In this document: positions 35,919-46,456 of the stretch, piece after piece
Position numbering within the stretch: the first letter of the stretch is position 1
How the letters are laid out: every line of letters starts with the position of its first letter
Origin: Methylococcaceae bacterium
GTDB lineage: Bacteria; Pseudomonadota; Gammaproteobacteria; Methylococcales; Methylomonadaceae
DNA: 64,000 nt
Direction of reading: 5' to 3'
NCBI GenBank assembly: GCA_016715325.1
Contig: JADKAL010000001.1
Coordinates: forward strand, 654,282 to 718,281
Program-made: the position numbers and the translations under genes
The notes under the pieces: generated by a model
The model's input: the letters and a program-made list of their open reading frames with translations, nothing else
Told to the model about the DNA's origin: nothing
The model's database searches: none

Positions 35919-38040
35919 GTGGAAGACGCATTGGTAACCAGACACTTTGGCGGCTGTCCGCATGACTGCCCTGACACCTGCGCCATGATTTTTGAAGTCG
36001 AAGACGGCAAGCTAAAAGGCGTTAAAGGCAATCCCGATCATCCGATGACGCGCGGAGGGCTTTGCGTTAAACTCAAAGATTACGAAAAACGTCATTACCA
36101 TCCAGATCGTTTGCTTTATCCGATGCGTCGAATCGGCCCAAAAGGCAGCAAGCAGTTTCAACGGATAAGCTGGGATGAAGCTCTCGATGAAATCGTTTCG
36201 CGATGGCAAGCAATCATTGCCGAACACGGTCCGCAAGCCATCGTTCCATACAGCTATCTTGGCAATCAAGGATTGGTTCATGGCTTGAACGGTGGAGATG
36301 CTTTCTTCAATCGCTTAGGCGCAACCGTTACCGAGCGAACCTTTTGCGGCGAAGGCTCCAGCACAGCATGGTTATTAACACTCGGTCCGACGGCTGGTCT
36401 CGACCCGGAAAGCTTCATCCACTCGAAATTCATTATCATTTGGGCGTGTAATTCAGTCAGTACCAATTTGCATCATTGGCATATCGTAAAAGAAGCCCAA
36501 AAAAAAGGCGCTAAAGTGGTTGTGATCGATGCTTATGCGTCCAAAACCGCAAAAGAAGCCGACTGGCATATCGCACCGAAACCCGGCACCGACGGCGCTT
36601 TGGCGATGGCCATGATTCATACCATTATTGAAGAGAATCTGGTTGATCAAGACTATGTCGATCACTACACTATCGGGTTTACTGAATTAAAAGAGCGCGC
36701 CAAATCCAGAACCCCTGAGTGGGCGGAAGCGCTTACCGGCATCCCTGCTGAAACGATACGCCAATTGTCGCGCGACTATGCGAAGACACAACCCTCAGCC
36801 ATTCGCATGGGAGTCGCACTCGAACGGCATCATGGCGGTGGACAAACAATCCGTGCGGTTACCTGCCTGCCTGCGCTAACCGGTGCTTGGCGCCATGTCG
36901 GCGGGGGAGTTCTGCAATTTCCTGTGTGGGAGCATCCGTATAAATTCGATGTGATCTGCCGTCCCGATTTAATTCCCGAAGGAACCCGAGTCATTAATGC
37001 TTTGCAAATCGGTCGCGCCCTCACCGATGAACCGCCCGCCGGTCCGCCGATTAAATCCATGATGATCTGGAATGCCAATCCGGTAACGCAAGCGCCTGAA
37101 ACCGACAAAATTGTGCAGGGCTTGCTTAATGAAGAGCTATTTTTGGTTTCAGCCGAGCAGTTCATCTCCGATACCGCACTTTATGCTGATATTCTGTTAC
37201 CGGCTGCAATGGGTGCGGAAATGGAAGATATGATTTTGTCTTGGGGTCATTTGTATTTGACTTACAATGAAAAATGTGTAGAACCGCCGGGCGAAGCGTT
37301 GCCCAATAATGAAATCTTCCGGCGCTTGGCGGTTCGCTTAGGATTTGAAGAAGAAAACTTCTCTTGGTCCGACACGGAATGTTTACAGCATTATGTCGAT
37401 TGGAATTCACCGGCTTGTCAGGGTATCGACCTCGACTATCTTAAAAAACACGGGTTTGCCCGGCTCAAGGTGGGAACAAAAGATGATCGCGTACCGCATA
37501 AAAACGGTAACTTTCCGACACCTTCCGGTAAATGCCAATTCAGTGCAGAAGGCGCAAGAAACTTCGTCCCCGGCCCTTTCCGGCAAATGTACGACGGCTT
37601 TCAGCCCGGCGAGGTACTTGATCCCATTCCCGATTACGTACCCCTAGAGAAAATGCGGACACTAATCCCGAGTTGGCTAAAAAATACCCATTGAATATCG
37701 TTTCGCCTAAAAGTCACGCTTTTCTTAATTCCTGTTATGCCAATATGGAATCGAAAATTCAAGCGCAAGGGGAGCAATTCGTGCTATTGAATCAGATCGA
37801 TGCCGATTGTCGTGGTATAAAAACGGCGACAAAGTGCGTGTCTTCGACCGACCTGGTGCATTCGAAGGCGATGCCAAAATTACTGTCGATGTGAATCCGG
37901 GATTGATCGTCGCCACCCTGGGCTATTGGCGGCAACTCAATCAAGGTACCGTCAACAGCATTAGCTCGGCGGAACTGGTGAATATGGGCAATGCGCCTTC
38001 ATTTTCGGATAATTTAGTACAGGTCGAAGCCGTTTCATAA
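35919..38040 (+). CDS. Molybdopterin oxidoreductase (DMSO reductase superfamily), with two apparent homopolymer frameshifts
   Basis: The enzyme starts with a GTG after AGGAG. The N-terminal [4Fe-4S] site has CPHDCPDTC plus the Cys of GGLCVKL; RTFCGEGSSTAW and the MGD-binding regions follow. The main frame ends at 37694, but the C-terminal dinucleotide-binding domain continues in other frames: a C missing at 37641-37644 would restore PELAKKYPLNIVSPKSHAFLN, and an A missing at 37819-37823 would restore GIKNGDKVRVFDRPGAFEG through to LGYWRQLNQGTVNSISSAE. Repaired length is about 707 residues. Substrate unknown; no signal peptide, so cytoplasmic, and no partner subunit. Confidence 0.87.
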
Positions 38041-38058
38041 CGACTGCTTATCTTAATC

Positions 38059-39438
38059 ATGGCGATTAGTGTGTTCGACATCTTCAAAATCGGTATCGGC
38101 CCGTCGAGTTCTCATACCGTGGGACCGATGCGGGCGGCAATGGAGTTTGCCGGTAAGCTGAAGCAATTAGGACTACTTGATCAAGTCGACCGTATAACCA
38201 TCGAACTTTATGGCTCTCTAGGCGCTACAGGCAAAGGCCACGGGACCGATAAAGCGGTTATGCTCGGCTTGGAAGGAGAATCGCCCGATTTAATCGATCC
38301 TGAAGTCATTCCAGCGAGACTCGAAAAAATCAGGGCTGAGGGCAACTTAAATGTATTAAACGAAGCGACCATTCGCTTTAACGAAAAGACCGATTTGTTG
38401 TTTTATCGAAAAGTCTTGCCTTATCATTCTAACGGCATGCGCTTTACCGTTTTCGATAAGACATGTAACGAGTTAATACAGAGCGATTATTACTCGGTCG
38501 GCGGCGGATTTATCGTTACCGGAACCACAGCCGCTGAAGATAGATTGTCCGACGACGACACATGTCTGCCCTACCCTTTTAAATCCGCCGATGCACTGCT
38601 AAAACTTTGTGCGACTCATCGATTGCCGATTAGCGCGCTCATGCTGTGCAACGAAAAAGCGTGGCACAGTGAAGCCGAAATAAGACAAAAACTGTTACAA
38701 ATTTGGCATGTTATGCAAGCTTGTGTCGAACGCGGTTTACACCAAGAAGGCATTTTACCCGGCGGCATGAAAGTGAAACGCCGCGCCGCCAATCTTTACC
38801 AGCAAATGACGGGCGTTATTCCCCATCAAACACCCGGCGTACCGGTAGGTACATTGGATTGGGTCAATTTGTTTGCGCTATCGGTCAGTGAAGAAAATGC
38901 CGCCGGCGGACGTGTTGTTACTGCGCCGACAAACGGCGCGGCCGGGATTCTTCCTGCCGTATTACATTATTACTGGCGATTTTGCGAAGGTGCTAACGAA
39001 GACGGCGTGATCCGTTTTTTACTGACGGCCTCGGCAATCGCCATCCTTTACAAAGAAAATGCTTCGCTTTCCGGCGCGGAAGTCGGTTGCCAAGGCGAAA
39101 TCGGCGTTGCCTGTTCGATGGAGGCCGGAGCCTTAGCGGAAGTCCTTGGCGGAACGCCGGAACAAGTCGAAAATGCCGCTGAGATCGGGATGGAACATAA
39201 TCTTGGTTTAACCTGCGATCCGGTCGGCGGTCTAGTACAAGTGCCATGTATCGAACGGAATGCGATGGGTTCGGTAAAAGCAATCAATGCCGCGCGCATA
39301 GCCTTACGAGGCGATGGATCGCATTTTGTTTCGCTGGATAAAGTCATTAAAACGATGCGCGAAACCGGCGCCGATATGAAAACAAAATATAAAGAGACGG
39401 CGCGAGGTGGGTTGGCGGTTAATTTAACGGAATGTTAA
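38059..39438 (+). CDS. sdaA: L-serine dehydratase, iron-sulphur type
   Basis: The 459-residue single-chain enzyme has the N-terminal SDH beta domain ([22 protein letters not shown]) and the alpha domain with the [4Fe-4S] Cys residues, one in [17 protein letters not shown] and one in [19 protein letters not shown]. It deaminates serine to pyruvate. It starts 18 bases after the oxidoreductase and may be cotranscribed with it. Confidence 0.95.
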   Translation: MAISVFDIFKIGIGPSSSHTVGPMRAAMEFAGKLKQLGLLDQVDRITIELYGSLGATGKGHGTDKAVMLGLEGESPDLIDPEVIPARLEKIRAEGNLNVLNEATIRFNEKTDLLFYRKVLPYHSNGMRFTVFDKTCNELIQSDYYSVGGGFIVTGTTAAEDRLSDDDTCLPYPFKSADALLKLCATHRLPISALMLCNEKAWHSEAEIRQKLLQIWHVMQACVERGLHQEGILPGGMKVKRRAANLYQQMTGVIPHQTPGVPVGTLDWVNLFALSVSEENAAGGRVVTAPTNGAAGILPAVLHYYWRFCEGANEDGVIRFLLTASAIAILYKENASLSGAEVGCQGEIGVACSMEAGALAEVLGGTPEQVENAAEIGMEHNLGLTCDPVGGLVQVPCIERNAMGSVKAINAARIALRGDGSHFVSLDKVIKTMRETGADMKTKYKETARGGLAVNLTEC

Positions 39439-39468
39439 AAACCATTTTTTATAATATCGACTAAGCTT

Positions 39469-39789
39469 GTGTATAAACTTTGTTTTTATGTACCGGAATC
39501 TCATCTTCAAGCCGTTAAAGAGGCTTTATTCATGAGCGGTGCTGGCCGATATAAAGCTTACGATAACTGCAGCTGGCAAGTTCGCGGCGAAGGTCAATTC
39601 AGGCCGTTAAGCCATAGCAATCCTTTTATCGGTCAATGTTATCAACTAGAAGAAATAGTGGAATTTAAGGTGGAAATGGTTTGTGAAGATAACGTGATTC
39701 ATAAAGCGGTCGACTGTCTACTCAACACGCATCCATATGAAGAACCCGCTTATGAAGTTTATAAAATCCTCACGATTGACGATTTATAA
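39469..39789 (+). CDS. NIF3/YqfO-like stand-alone domain protein
   Basis: The 106-residue protein matches the insertion domain of NIF3 proteins that occurs alone in many proteobacteria, with CFYVPESHLQAVKEALF, GAGRYKAYDNCSWQVRGEGQF and HPYEEPAYEVYKI. The fold is PII/CutA-like and probably trimeric; function is unknown, metal or nucleotide binding being possible. It begins with GTG and has a weak ribosome binding site. Confidence 0.85.
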   Translation: MYKLCFYVPESHLQAVKEALFMSGAGRYKAYDNCSWQVRGEGQFRPLSHSNPFIGQCYQLEEIVEFKVEMVCEDNVIHKAVDCLLNTHPYEEPAYEVYKILTIDDL

Positions 39790-40043
39790 TCAATGACCGA
39801 ATACAATAGCTCTGGGTAAAAAAAATTAAACAAATTTCTTTATTTTTTATAGAGAACGCTAAATAATTTCATGTAATTTCAAGATAAACTATCGTTTATT
39901 ATTTTTATATACCCAATCATATAAAACAATAGTGTGCATGCAATCAAAAAAATAACTAGCGTTTATTCCGATGATACTTGCCAAATTAACTATACTTGTC
40001 GACTTTGAAAGTTAGTATTGTATTAATCTAACATGTATTGTTT

Positions 40044-42041
40044 ATGATAAAACTTCACCCATTTCTTTTGTGGTGCATAGTAATAGCGTTTATTGACCCG
40101 GTATTTGCCGACAATAAAGACTATTTCGATATGTCGCTCGAAGAACTGATGAATGTACAAGTCACATCGGCTTCCAAAAAATCCCAGCAACTTTCCGATG
40201 TCGCCGCCGCTGTATTTGTTATTAATCAAGAAGATATAAAGCGATCAGGCGCGACTTCCATTCCCGAAGCCTTAAGAATGGCGCCTGGGATTGAAGTTAG
40301 CAGAATGGATTCCAGCAAATGGTCGGTCAGTGCGCGCGGATTTAACGGACGTTTTGCCAATAAGTTGCTGGTTTTGATAGACGGTCGAAGCGTTTATACA
40401 CTGGCTTTTTCAGGAGTGTATTGGGAAAACCAAGATATCATGATGGAAGACATCGAACGCATCGAAGTCATTCGAGGTCCCGGCGCCGCATTATGGGGCG
40501 CTAATGCGGTGAACGGCGTTATCAACATTATCACCAAACATTCTGCAAATACCCAAGGCGGTTTGGTAACTGCCGGCGCAGGTAGTAAGGAAAACGGCTT
40601 CGGTTCGGCGCGTTACGGCGTAAGACTAAATCCAGATACAACGGCTAGAGCGTATTTTAAAGGATTTGATCGCGGCGACTTTAAACTTCTCGACGGGCGA
40701 GATGCTCGTGATAATTTTAATAATCTTCAGGGCGGCTTTCGAATAGATTCAAATCTGACTCCGAAAGATTCATTAACCGTCTCTGCCGATGCCTTTACCT
40801 CCGAAATTCGCGAAAATCTATCGTTTGCTACTGTAAAACCGCCTTTTACCAGAGACATTATCGATACGACGAAGGTGTCGGGCGGCAACCTCAGAAGTAA
40901 TTTTACGCATACCTTTTCGCCAACTTCAAGTTACGCCCTGCAGTTCTATTACGATATTTACAAACGCTTACAACCTTTCGACAGTGAAACCCGTCAAACC
41001 GTCGATATTGAATTTCAGCACAATTTTCAGGCGAATTCTTGGAATGAAATAGTTTGGGGTATGAGTTACCGGTACATGGATGGCGACCATACCTTCCCGT
41101 TACCGGAAGTTTTTACACTGACCGATCCGAATCCGCAAAATCACTATTACAGCCTTTTTGCCAAGGACGAAATCACGTTGTTGGATGACGAACTTTGGTT
41201 GACTTTAGGTTCCAAATTCGAACATAACGACTTTACCGGCTTTGAAATTCAGCCGACGGCGCGATTGCTATGGGCGCCGCATGAGCAACACCGCTTCTGG
41301 GGGGCCTTATCCAGAGCGGTCAGAACGCCGTCAATTATCGATGAAAGCCTTAACCTTGTGGGTCAATTTATACCGCCGCCAAACCCTACGTTAGATAAAC
41401 GACCAATCGCAACTGTAATAACTGGTTCACACGCTTTTACAGCCGAGGATTTACTGGCCTTCGAACTCGGATATCGATCCAATCTCGATAATGCTTTCTC
41501 ATTAGACGCAACGGTTTTTTATAATGATTACAGCGACATGAGGTTAATAGCGCCAATCAACCCTATTCCTACCGTCAATCAAATTAATCTACCATTGGTA
41601 ATTAACAACAACGGTGGCGGACATACCAAAGGATTCGAAACTTCACTCGTTTGGCAAATGCTGGACTGGTGGCGCTGGGATTTCACCTATAGCTATCTCT
41701 ATACGCATTTGAAATCGAACGACTTTTTGCAGGAAACCCAATCGCCGCAACATAAAACCTCCATCCGGGCAGTCATGTCGCCCTGGCACGATGTTGACTT
41801 CGATCTGTGGCTACGATACTCGGACAAAACTTCGTTTTTCACTATAAACGGCCCTTACCCGGTTTCGAGCTATGTCACGATGGATGCTCGATTAGCTTGG
41901 AAACCCATCAAAAATATAGAGCTATCGCTAATTGGACAAAACTTGCTGGATAGCAATCATTTAGAATCCGCCGGGGAGGCATTTGCGAATCCTACCCAAA
42001 TACCGCGCAGTTTTTATGGGAAGATTGCGTGGGAGTTTTGA
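40044..42041 (+). CDS. TonB-dependent outer-membrane receptor
   Basis: The ~665-residue protein has a signal peptide (cleavage near DPVFADN), a plug domain (about residues 45-160) with SLEELMNVQVTSASKKSQ, RMAPGIEVSR, SARGFNGRFANKLLVLIDGR and IEVIRGPGAALWGANAVNGV, and a barrel ending in an aromatic residue (AWEF). The DMSLEELMN start is typical of the subgroup near colicin I/siderophore receptors. The ligand is not evident. The 254-base AT-rich upstream region is large enough for a regulated promoter but no Fur box was recognised. The start is ATG 40044. Confidence 0.9.
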   Translation: MIKLHPFLLWCIVIAFIDPVFADNKDYFDMSLEELMNVQVTSASKKSQQLSDVAAAVFVINQEDIKRSGATSIPEALRMAPGIEVSRMDSSKWSVSARGFNGRFANKLLVLIDGRSVYTLAFSGVYWENQDIMMEDIERIEVIRGPGAALWGANAVNGVINIITKHSANTQGGLVTAGAGSKENGFGSARYGVRLNPDTTARAYFKGFDRGDFKLLDGRDARDNFNNLQGGFRIDSNLTPKDSLTVSADAFTSEIRENLSFATVKPPFTRDIIDTTKVSGGNLRSNFTHTFSPTSSYALQFYYDIYKRLQPFDSETRQTVDIEFQHNFQANSWNEIVWGMSYRYMDGDHTFPLPEVFTLTDPNPQNHYYSLFAKDEITLLDDELWLTLGSKFEHNDFTGFEIQPTARLLWAPHEQHRFWGALSRAVRTPSIIDESLNLVGQFIPPPNPTLDKRPIATVITGSHAFTAEDLLAFELGYRSNLDNAFSLDATVFYNDYSDMRLIAPINPIPTVNQINLPLVINNNGGGHTKGFETSLVWQMLDWWRWDFTYSYLYTHLKSNDFLQETQSPQHKTSIRAVMSPWHDVDFDLWLRYSDKTSFFTINGPYPVSSYVTMDARLAWKPIKNIELSLIGQNLLDSNHLESAGEAFANPTQIPRSFYGKIAWEF

Positions 42042-42059
42042 TTGTTTAGATAGAGGTAT

Positions 42060-42509
42060 TCATTTTTTGCGTTGATATATCCCGGAAAAATCGGCGCCAT
42101 AACCGCAATAACCCAATGAATCTATATAGTAAACATTGGCTTGACTTCTTCTGAATCTAATCTTAATTTTTCTTTTTTCTTCTTCAGCTTGCTTGTTTGT
42201 GTAACTAAAAGTATCCATATCAACTGCAGTAAAGGTGGCGGTTAGTTTCTTTCCTTTTACGATTCCATTTGCATGAATAATGCAGTCTGCAGACACATTG
42301 CCTTCAATCGAATCATCTCCACCACCCTCAAGTTCAATATGGTATTTTTTGTTATCTTGAATAATCCTCATAGAAGTTTTCGGATGACCATTCAAAATAT
42401 AAATACCGGCAATTGTAGATATTGTCTCGTTTGAACGATTGTCGGCATTTGCTTGACATGTAACGACAAGGATCAAAAATGAAGTAATAATTGAGTATTT
42501 AATTTCCAT
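42060..42509 (-). CDS. Small exported protein overlapping a peptidoglycan hydrolase gene
   Basis: The 149-residue protein has a signal peptide (cleavage near CQANADN) and a mature domain of alternating beta strands with two Cys (DCIIHA, GYCGYG). No family recognised. Its start overlaps the end of the hydrolase gene by 11 bases, so the two are translated together. Small periplasmic proteins encoded directly after peptidoglycan-degrading effectors often act as immunity proteins; that role is inference here. Lysozyme-inhibitor-like folds are another possibility. Confidence 0.7.
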   Translation of the reverse strand: MEIKYSIITSFLILVVTCQANADNRSNETISTIAGIYILNGHPKTSMRIIQDNKKYHIELEGGGDDSIEGNVSADCIIHANGIVKGKKLTATFTAVDMDTFSYTNKQAEEEKRKIKIRFRRSQANVYYIDSLGYCGYGADFSGIYQRKK

Positions 42510-44022
42510 TCTTAAGCATTTTCAGTGCATCTGCCCGTTCAGAGACAAAACGATTGGCAACTCCCTTTTGAACATCACGACTGTTTCGTGAAAAAAATAC
42601 GAGATCGCCATTAGAATTTTTTCGCCCACGCTCATCATATATTGCTTCAATTAAATGTTCATCAAAACTTACATTCGCTGGGTCATTTCGACCTGTTTTT
42701 TTCATATTTTCCAAGGCATTTGAGACAATTTTATTGTTTGGCCCATGCTGAACCGCCGTTGACCAAATGACATCTTTCAACGCATTCGAATGCGTAGTTA
42801 AATCCAACCCGTTGTTTGCTTTTATATTTTTCATTAATGGATCATAATGAGTCTGCTTAATAAACTCATGCTGAGCGGCATGGAATGCATCTCTTTCTTT
42901 ATTGGCAATGTCTCTCCACTTATTTGAAAACTCTCTTTCCCCCGGAATTAATCCTTCAAATTCGTTTTTCCATTTGAAGTTATTCCCTTTTACAAATACT
43001 TTAGCGGTTCCACCGTTTGGTTTGCTGGTCATCTGATAGGAACCGTAAGAAACACCGCCTCGATCACCTATCCCAGTTGATACCGTTCCCGGACCTCGAT
43101 TTCCGGTTTCGAACTTTGCTGATAATCTTCCAAGTCTAATGTCGGTACCGGAAGTTTGAGAGAATTCTGAAACGTTGCCTGATATGTTGTTCGAATGAGT
43201 CCCGGTCAACTGGATGGGAGTTGCCGGATTATCCAGAGCGATCCAAGTTTTAGGGCCGACTATGCCATCATCCACTAAGCCTTGTGACCGTTGAAACTGG
43301 CGAACAGATGCTTCCGTTTTCGGCCCGAAATGTCCATCCGCAACAACACCTAACTTCTCTTGAAGCTGTTTTACGAATTCGACATCGGATGAATTACGCC
43401 TTAGGGTCGGTCTGGCAATTTTCCCTGATGAAACAGACGCTTCTCTGGATGGAATTGGATTGGGTTTGGGTATTTCTCTTTTAATTATTCTGTCAACAAC
43501 TTCACGAAACTCATTCATATCAAACAGAGGGTCATTTTTACGACCATCGGGTTTTGCATATTCTTTATGTCCGCAACACATGTCTGCGGGCAGGTCAAGA
43601 TGTCTCAAAATTGCCGCGACTCCATGACGATAGGCTTCCAGTTGTACTTCGGGCCAAGGGTCTGAGTGAGTTCCCCGGTTTTCCGCCTCAATGCCGATAA
43701 AGTTAGTGTTGCCTGTTGTTATGCCCCTCCACGCTCCTTTCCCCGCATGATTGCATCGCCCTGCTGCAATCAAGTAAAAAGTGCCATCCCTCCCCAGCCC
43801 GAGTTGAGCGAGAGGCCCGGAAAGATCGCTTCTTCCGTTGATAAGCATTTTAAGTGTGGGCATATTGCCACCGGCATTTGTTCCGGTATGGTGACAAATG
43901 ACGCCTTGGATTGGTCCAACATCACGGCCTTTGTTACCGCGTGTTTCCCACCCCGGTTCAGGGGCAACTTTTAAACCCTCTTCAAGCAGTACTTCTTTTA
44001 ACCAAGTTAGAGAGAAATTCAT
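42499..44022 (-). CDS. Modular peptidoglycan hydrolase: amidase + peptidoglycan-binding + chitosanase/lysozyme-like domain
   Basis: The 507-residue protein has three parts. Residues about 30-190 are an Amidase_2/PGRP domain with zinc ligands in ICHHTGTNAGG (His44/45), CNHAGKGAW and CGHKEYAKPDGRKNDP. About 210-270 is a PG_binding_1 domain (LQEKLGVVADGHFGPKTEAS). About 290-507 resembles phage/T6SS-type muramidases (LSAKFETGNRGPGTVSTG, GGVSYGSYQM, THYDPLM, WSTAVQHG). No signal peptide is visible, unlike a housekeeping amidase. It overlaps the upstream membrane-protein gene (ATGA) and the downstream exported protein. Confidence 0.85.
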   Translation of the reverse strand: MNFSLTWLKEVLLEEGLKVAPEPGWETRGNKGRDVGPIQGVICHHTGTNAGGNMPTLKMLINGRSDLSGPLAQLGLGRDGTFYLIAAGRCNHAGKGAWRGITTGNTNFIGIEAENRGTHSDPWPEVQLEAYRHGVAAILRHLDLPADMCCGHKEYAKPDGRKNDPLFDMNEFREVVDRIIKREIPKPNPIPSREASVSSGKIARPTLRRNSSDVEFVKQLQEKLGVVADGHFGPKTEASVRQFQRSQGLVDDGIVGPKTWIALDNPATPIQLTGTHSNNISGNVSEFSQTSGTDIRLGRLSAKFETGNRGPGTVSTGIGDRGGVSYGSYQMTSKPNGGTAKVFVKGNNFKWKNEFEGLIPGEREFSNKWRDIANKERDAFHAAQHEFIKQTHYDPLMKNIKANNGLDLTTHSNALKDVIWSTAVQHGPNNKIVSNALENMKKTGRNDPANVSFDEHLIEAIYDERGRKNSNGDLVFFSRNSRDVQKGVANRFVSERADALKMLKNGN

Positions 44023-45191
44023 TTTTCTAACCCCCCTTCTGCGGCCGGTAAGGCTTCATCCGGCGTAGCATCAATCACGTTGGCGTCCACATCGCACCCG
44101 TCTACATGTTCATCATCGGTTGTATCAAAAACCTCTTTGTTCACGTCAGCGCTTGGTGGCGGTGATTTGGGATCTTCTCTTGAGCTTGCTGGTAGTGGAA
44201 GCGGTGCTTTTAAAGCCTCTTCGCCTCGATTGACGATGCGATCTAACGCATCAGGCACAAATCTTTCTGCAAAACCAGCGATAAATGACCAAAAAAATAA
44301 AAGAGCATGGTTCTTGCCATCAATTGCCAAAAATTCGTTTGATAAGTCTTTACCGAACTCTGGGAATAAAGCCCCTTGCAATAACCCGCCCTTGAAAATC
44401 AAGGCTAGCACAATAGCAAAAACCGCTCCTAAAAGTGGAGAAAGCCATAAGAAATATCTGCCATTTTCAAGTGAATAATAGCTGGTTAAGGGATCTCCAT
44501 CGGAGGGAACCGTTTGCAATCGACGCTGCGAACTGATATATCCACCCATCAATCCCAAATAAATAACTGTGATACATAAAGCTACTAAATGATTTGGGGT
44601 TAATTTAGAACATGTATGAATTAAGCAACGCAAATCCCACCACCCCTCAAAAAAAGTGACAGCAAATGCCCAAAATACCGTATAGCCAATCACAAATTTC
44701 ACTGCCGTTTTGACAATGTCAGTACGAAGCTTTTCTCTAATTGGCGTAATGAGATAGTTCCAGTGTATGAAAGAAAGCAGCTGTTGCAAGTCGGCCAACA
44801 ATCGCTTCCTTATTTCCGGATCAGCGTACTGTTCGGGCTTTGGTGTGGATTCAGGAGTGTAAGCCTGCACCAATTTGGGACCGGCCATGTCTGAATATCG
44901 TGTACGTAAGTTTGTCGCCCTATGAATGAGGCGTTCCGTGGATTGCAGGTTAAGAACCACCATATCGAGCTTAAAAACATCACTCTGAGTAATTTTTTTA
45001 TCTGGACTGGGATTGACGATTTCATTCCCCAAATCGATCATGGCAACATTCTGTCTTCCCAATTCGGTTGTTTGATCCTTGGAACATAATGAAGCAACTG
45101 TTTGAAATTCGGCAATCAGGAGTTCAAGCAGTTTTTCATCCGTTTCGCCCAGTACGTCAACCTTTTTCGAACCACAACAGGATAATTTCAT
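44019..45191 (-). CDS. Four-helix membrane protein of unknown function
   Basis: The 390-residue protein has a cytoplasmic-looking N-terminal ~165 residues, then membrane segments at about 168-190, 204-223, 250-272 and 297-315, and a Pro/Ser/Asp-rich acidic tail. The last helix ends with FIAGFAERFVPDALDRIV, a motif I associate with uncharacterised bacterial membrane proteins. CCGSK near the N-terminus could be an acylated or metal-binding site. It overlaps the hydrolase gene by 4 bases, suggesting joint function, for example holin-like access or anchoring. Confidence 0.65.
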   Translation of the reverse strand: MKLSCCGSKKVDVLGETDEKLLELLIAEFQTVASLCSKDQTTELGRQNVAMIDLGNEIVNPSPDKKITQSDVFKLDMVVLNLQSTERLIHRATNLRTRYSDMAGPKLVQAYTPESTPKPEQYADPEIRKRLLADLQQLLSFIHWNYLITPIREKLRTDIVKTAVKFVIGYTVFWAFAVTFFEGWWDLRCLIHTCSKLTPNHLVALCITVIYLGLMGGYISSQRRLQTVPSDGDPLTSYYSLENGRYFLWLSPLLGAVFAIVLALIFKGGLLQGALFPEFGKDLSNEFLAIDGKNHALLFFWSFIAGFAERFVPDALDRIVNRGEEALKAPLPLPASSREDPKSPPPSADVNKEVFDTTDDEHVDGCDVDANVIDATPDEALPAAEGGLEK

Positions 45192-45271
45192 AATTTAAGC
45201 CCTCCTCCCGCATCGAATAATTTTTTTAAACCTCGAATTCAACCCTTATTTTTCATGTTGTTGGTTTTGAT

Positions 45272-45472
45272 TTACGAGCTACTTTCACTTAACGATTTCT
45301 GAAAACTCAGCATCATTCCCGGCGGCGATGAGTCGGGAATCGGTGTAACCGCGACAAGCGTCCACCCTTCGCGTCCATAGTCTCGCGACATTTGGATGGA
45401 TAGATTATCGGCTGCAGCAGTACCTGTTGGTATCTGGTTTACAACCACAAATTTAAAATTATTTTTACTCAT
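45272..45472 (-). CDS. Small protein, possibly DUF4177-like
   Basis: The 66-residue soluble protein (MSKNNFKFVVVNQIPTG...GREGWTLVAVTP) has the beta-alpha-beta layout and GWxLV motif of small DUF4177-type proteins. Function unknown. It lies 10 bases downstream of the 196-residue lipoprotein gene and 80 bases upstream of the membrane protein, in the same operon. Confidence 0.6.
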   Translation of the reverse strand: MSKNNFKFVVVNQIPTGTAAADNLSIQMSRDYGREGWTLVAVTPIPDSSPPGMMLSFQKSLSESSS

Positions 45473-45482
45473 AATGATTCCA

Positions 45483-46073
45483 TTATTCGGCTAATTTGGC
45501 TCGAAGCGCTTCGTGTAAAGCTTTGTTATAAACAGTCTTATCCAGGGACGTTATTTCCGAAATGTTTTTCCAGTCTTGCTCCGTTAACGAATTAAAGTCG
45601 CGACCGGTTATTTCCTTAAGTATGTTTTTTTGATCGGGCGTTGATTCGTTAACGATATCGTTCGCCAGTTTTTCCTCGGATGAAATATTTATGCCGCTGA
45701 GAGCGATTGCTTTGGCGGCGCCTTGCGCTTTATCGGGTGTCAACTCCGAAGCCGCATCTCCGGTAATAAAGGCGGTTTGCAATAAAACCGGATTAAATAT
45801 CGTTCCCGCCTCCGGTATGATTTTGAAGTTAAAACTACTGATCGCGGATACCGCGTCCTGATTTTCATCTTTTCTGGGCGCGATCAATACTGTCCTTTCT
45901 TTAATCCCCAAACTGCCTTGAACCGGTTGCGAAGAATCGGGTCTGGCTTCGACCGTCAAGGAAACCTTGTCGGTTTCGTAAAAGTACAGCGCGTTTTCAC
46001 AACCCGCCAATAGACACACTAAAATCAGAAACCCGGTATATCTAGCGATTATTTTGAATTCGAGGGTTCGCAT
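45483..46073 (-). CDS. Lipoprotein, accessory cluster (196 residues)
   Basis: It has a lipobox LLAGC. The mature part has VSLTVEARPDSSQPVQGSLG followed by VLIAPRKDENQDAVSAISSF, a pattern repeated in the next two genes, and ITGDAASEL, which matches SSGDAAKKL in the 104-residue neighbour. The C-terminal ~90 residues are helical. Three divergent lipoprotein paralogues in a row suggest a multi-part envelope assembly. Family unknown. Confidence 0.65.
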   Translation of the reverse strand: MRTLEFKIIARYTGFLILVCLLAGCENALYFYETDKVSLTVEARPDSSQPVQGSLGIKERTVLIAPRKDENQDAVSAISSFNFKIIPEAGTIFNPVLLQTAFITGDAASELTPDKAQGAAKAIALSGINISSEEKLANDIVNESTPDQKNILKEITGRDFNSLTEQDWKNISEITSLDKTVYNKALHEALRAKLAE

Positions 46074-46110
46074 GATTTTCCTCCCGACTGTATGGACATA
46101 TTGATTTTTC

Positions 46111-46425
46111 TTAAGATTTCTTCATCTTGCGCAATTTTTTAGCGGCGTCTCCGCTTGAAACAAAGTGATTGAAGGTCACTTGATCCAATCCGCTGGCAGA
46201 AATGCAACCCATCGACGCTAACGACATCGCATCCTGTCCGCTGCCTTTACGAGGAACTATTGCGTAGGTATCGCTATCGTAACCGAGCACGAATCTTCCG
46301 GTTCCCGTATCAGCACTCGCCGCAACATCTATACCTAATGTCGTTTCATGAACATAAGCCAAATGTTTTGCCTCGCAACCGGAAAGCAAATGGCTCAACA
46401 GTATGTAAAATAGAAGTCTTTTCAT
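46111..46425 (-). CDS. Lipoprotein, accessory cluster (104 residues)
   Basis: It has a lipobox LLSGC. The mature part shares TTLGIDVAASADTG, YAIVPRKGSGQDAMSLASM and FVSSGDAAKKL with the lipoprotein encoded downstream. It is shorter, lacking the helical tail. A GGAGG-type ribosome binding site precedes the ATG. Family unknown. Confidence 0.62.
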   Translation of the reverse strand: MKRLLFYILLSHLLSGCEAKHLAYVHETTLGIDVAASADTGTGRFVLGYDSDTYAIVPRKGSGQDAMSLASMGCISASGLDQVTFNHFVSSGDAAKKLRKMKKS

Positions 46426-46456
46426 GTATCCTCCGATAAGTATGGTTAGGCATATC

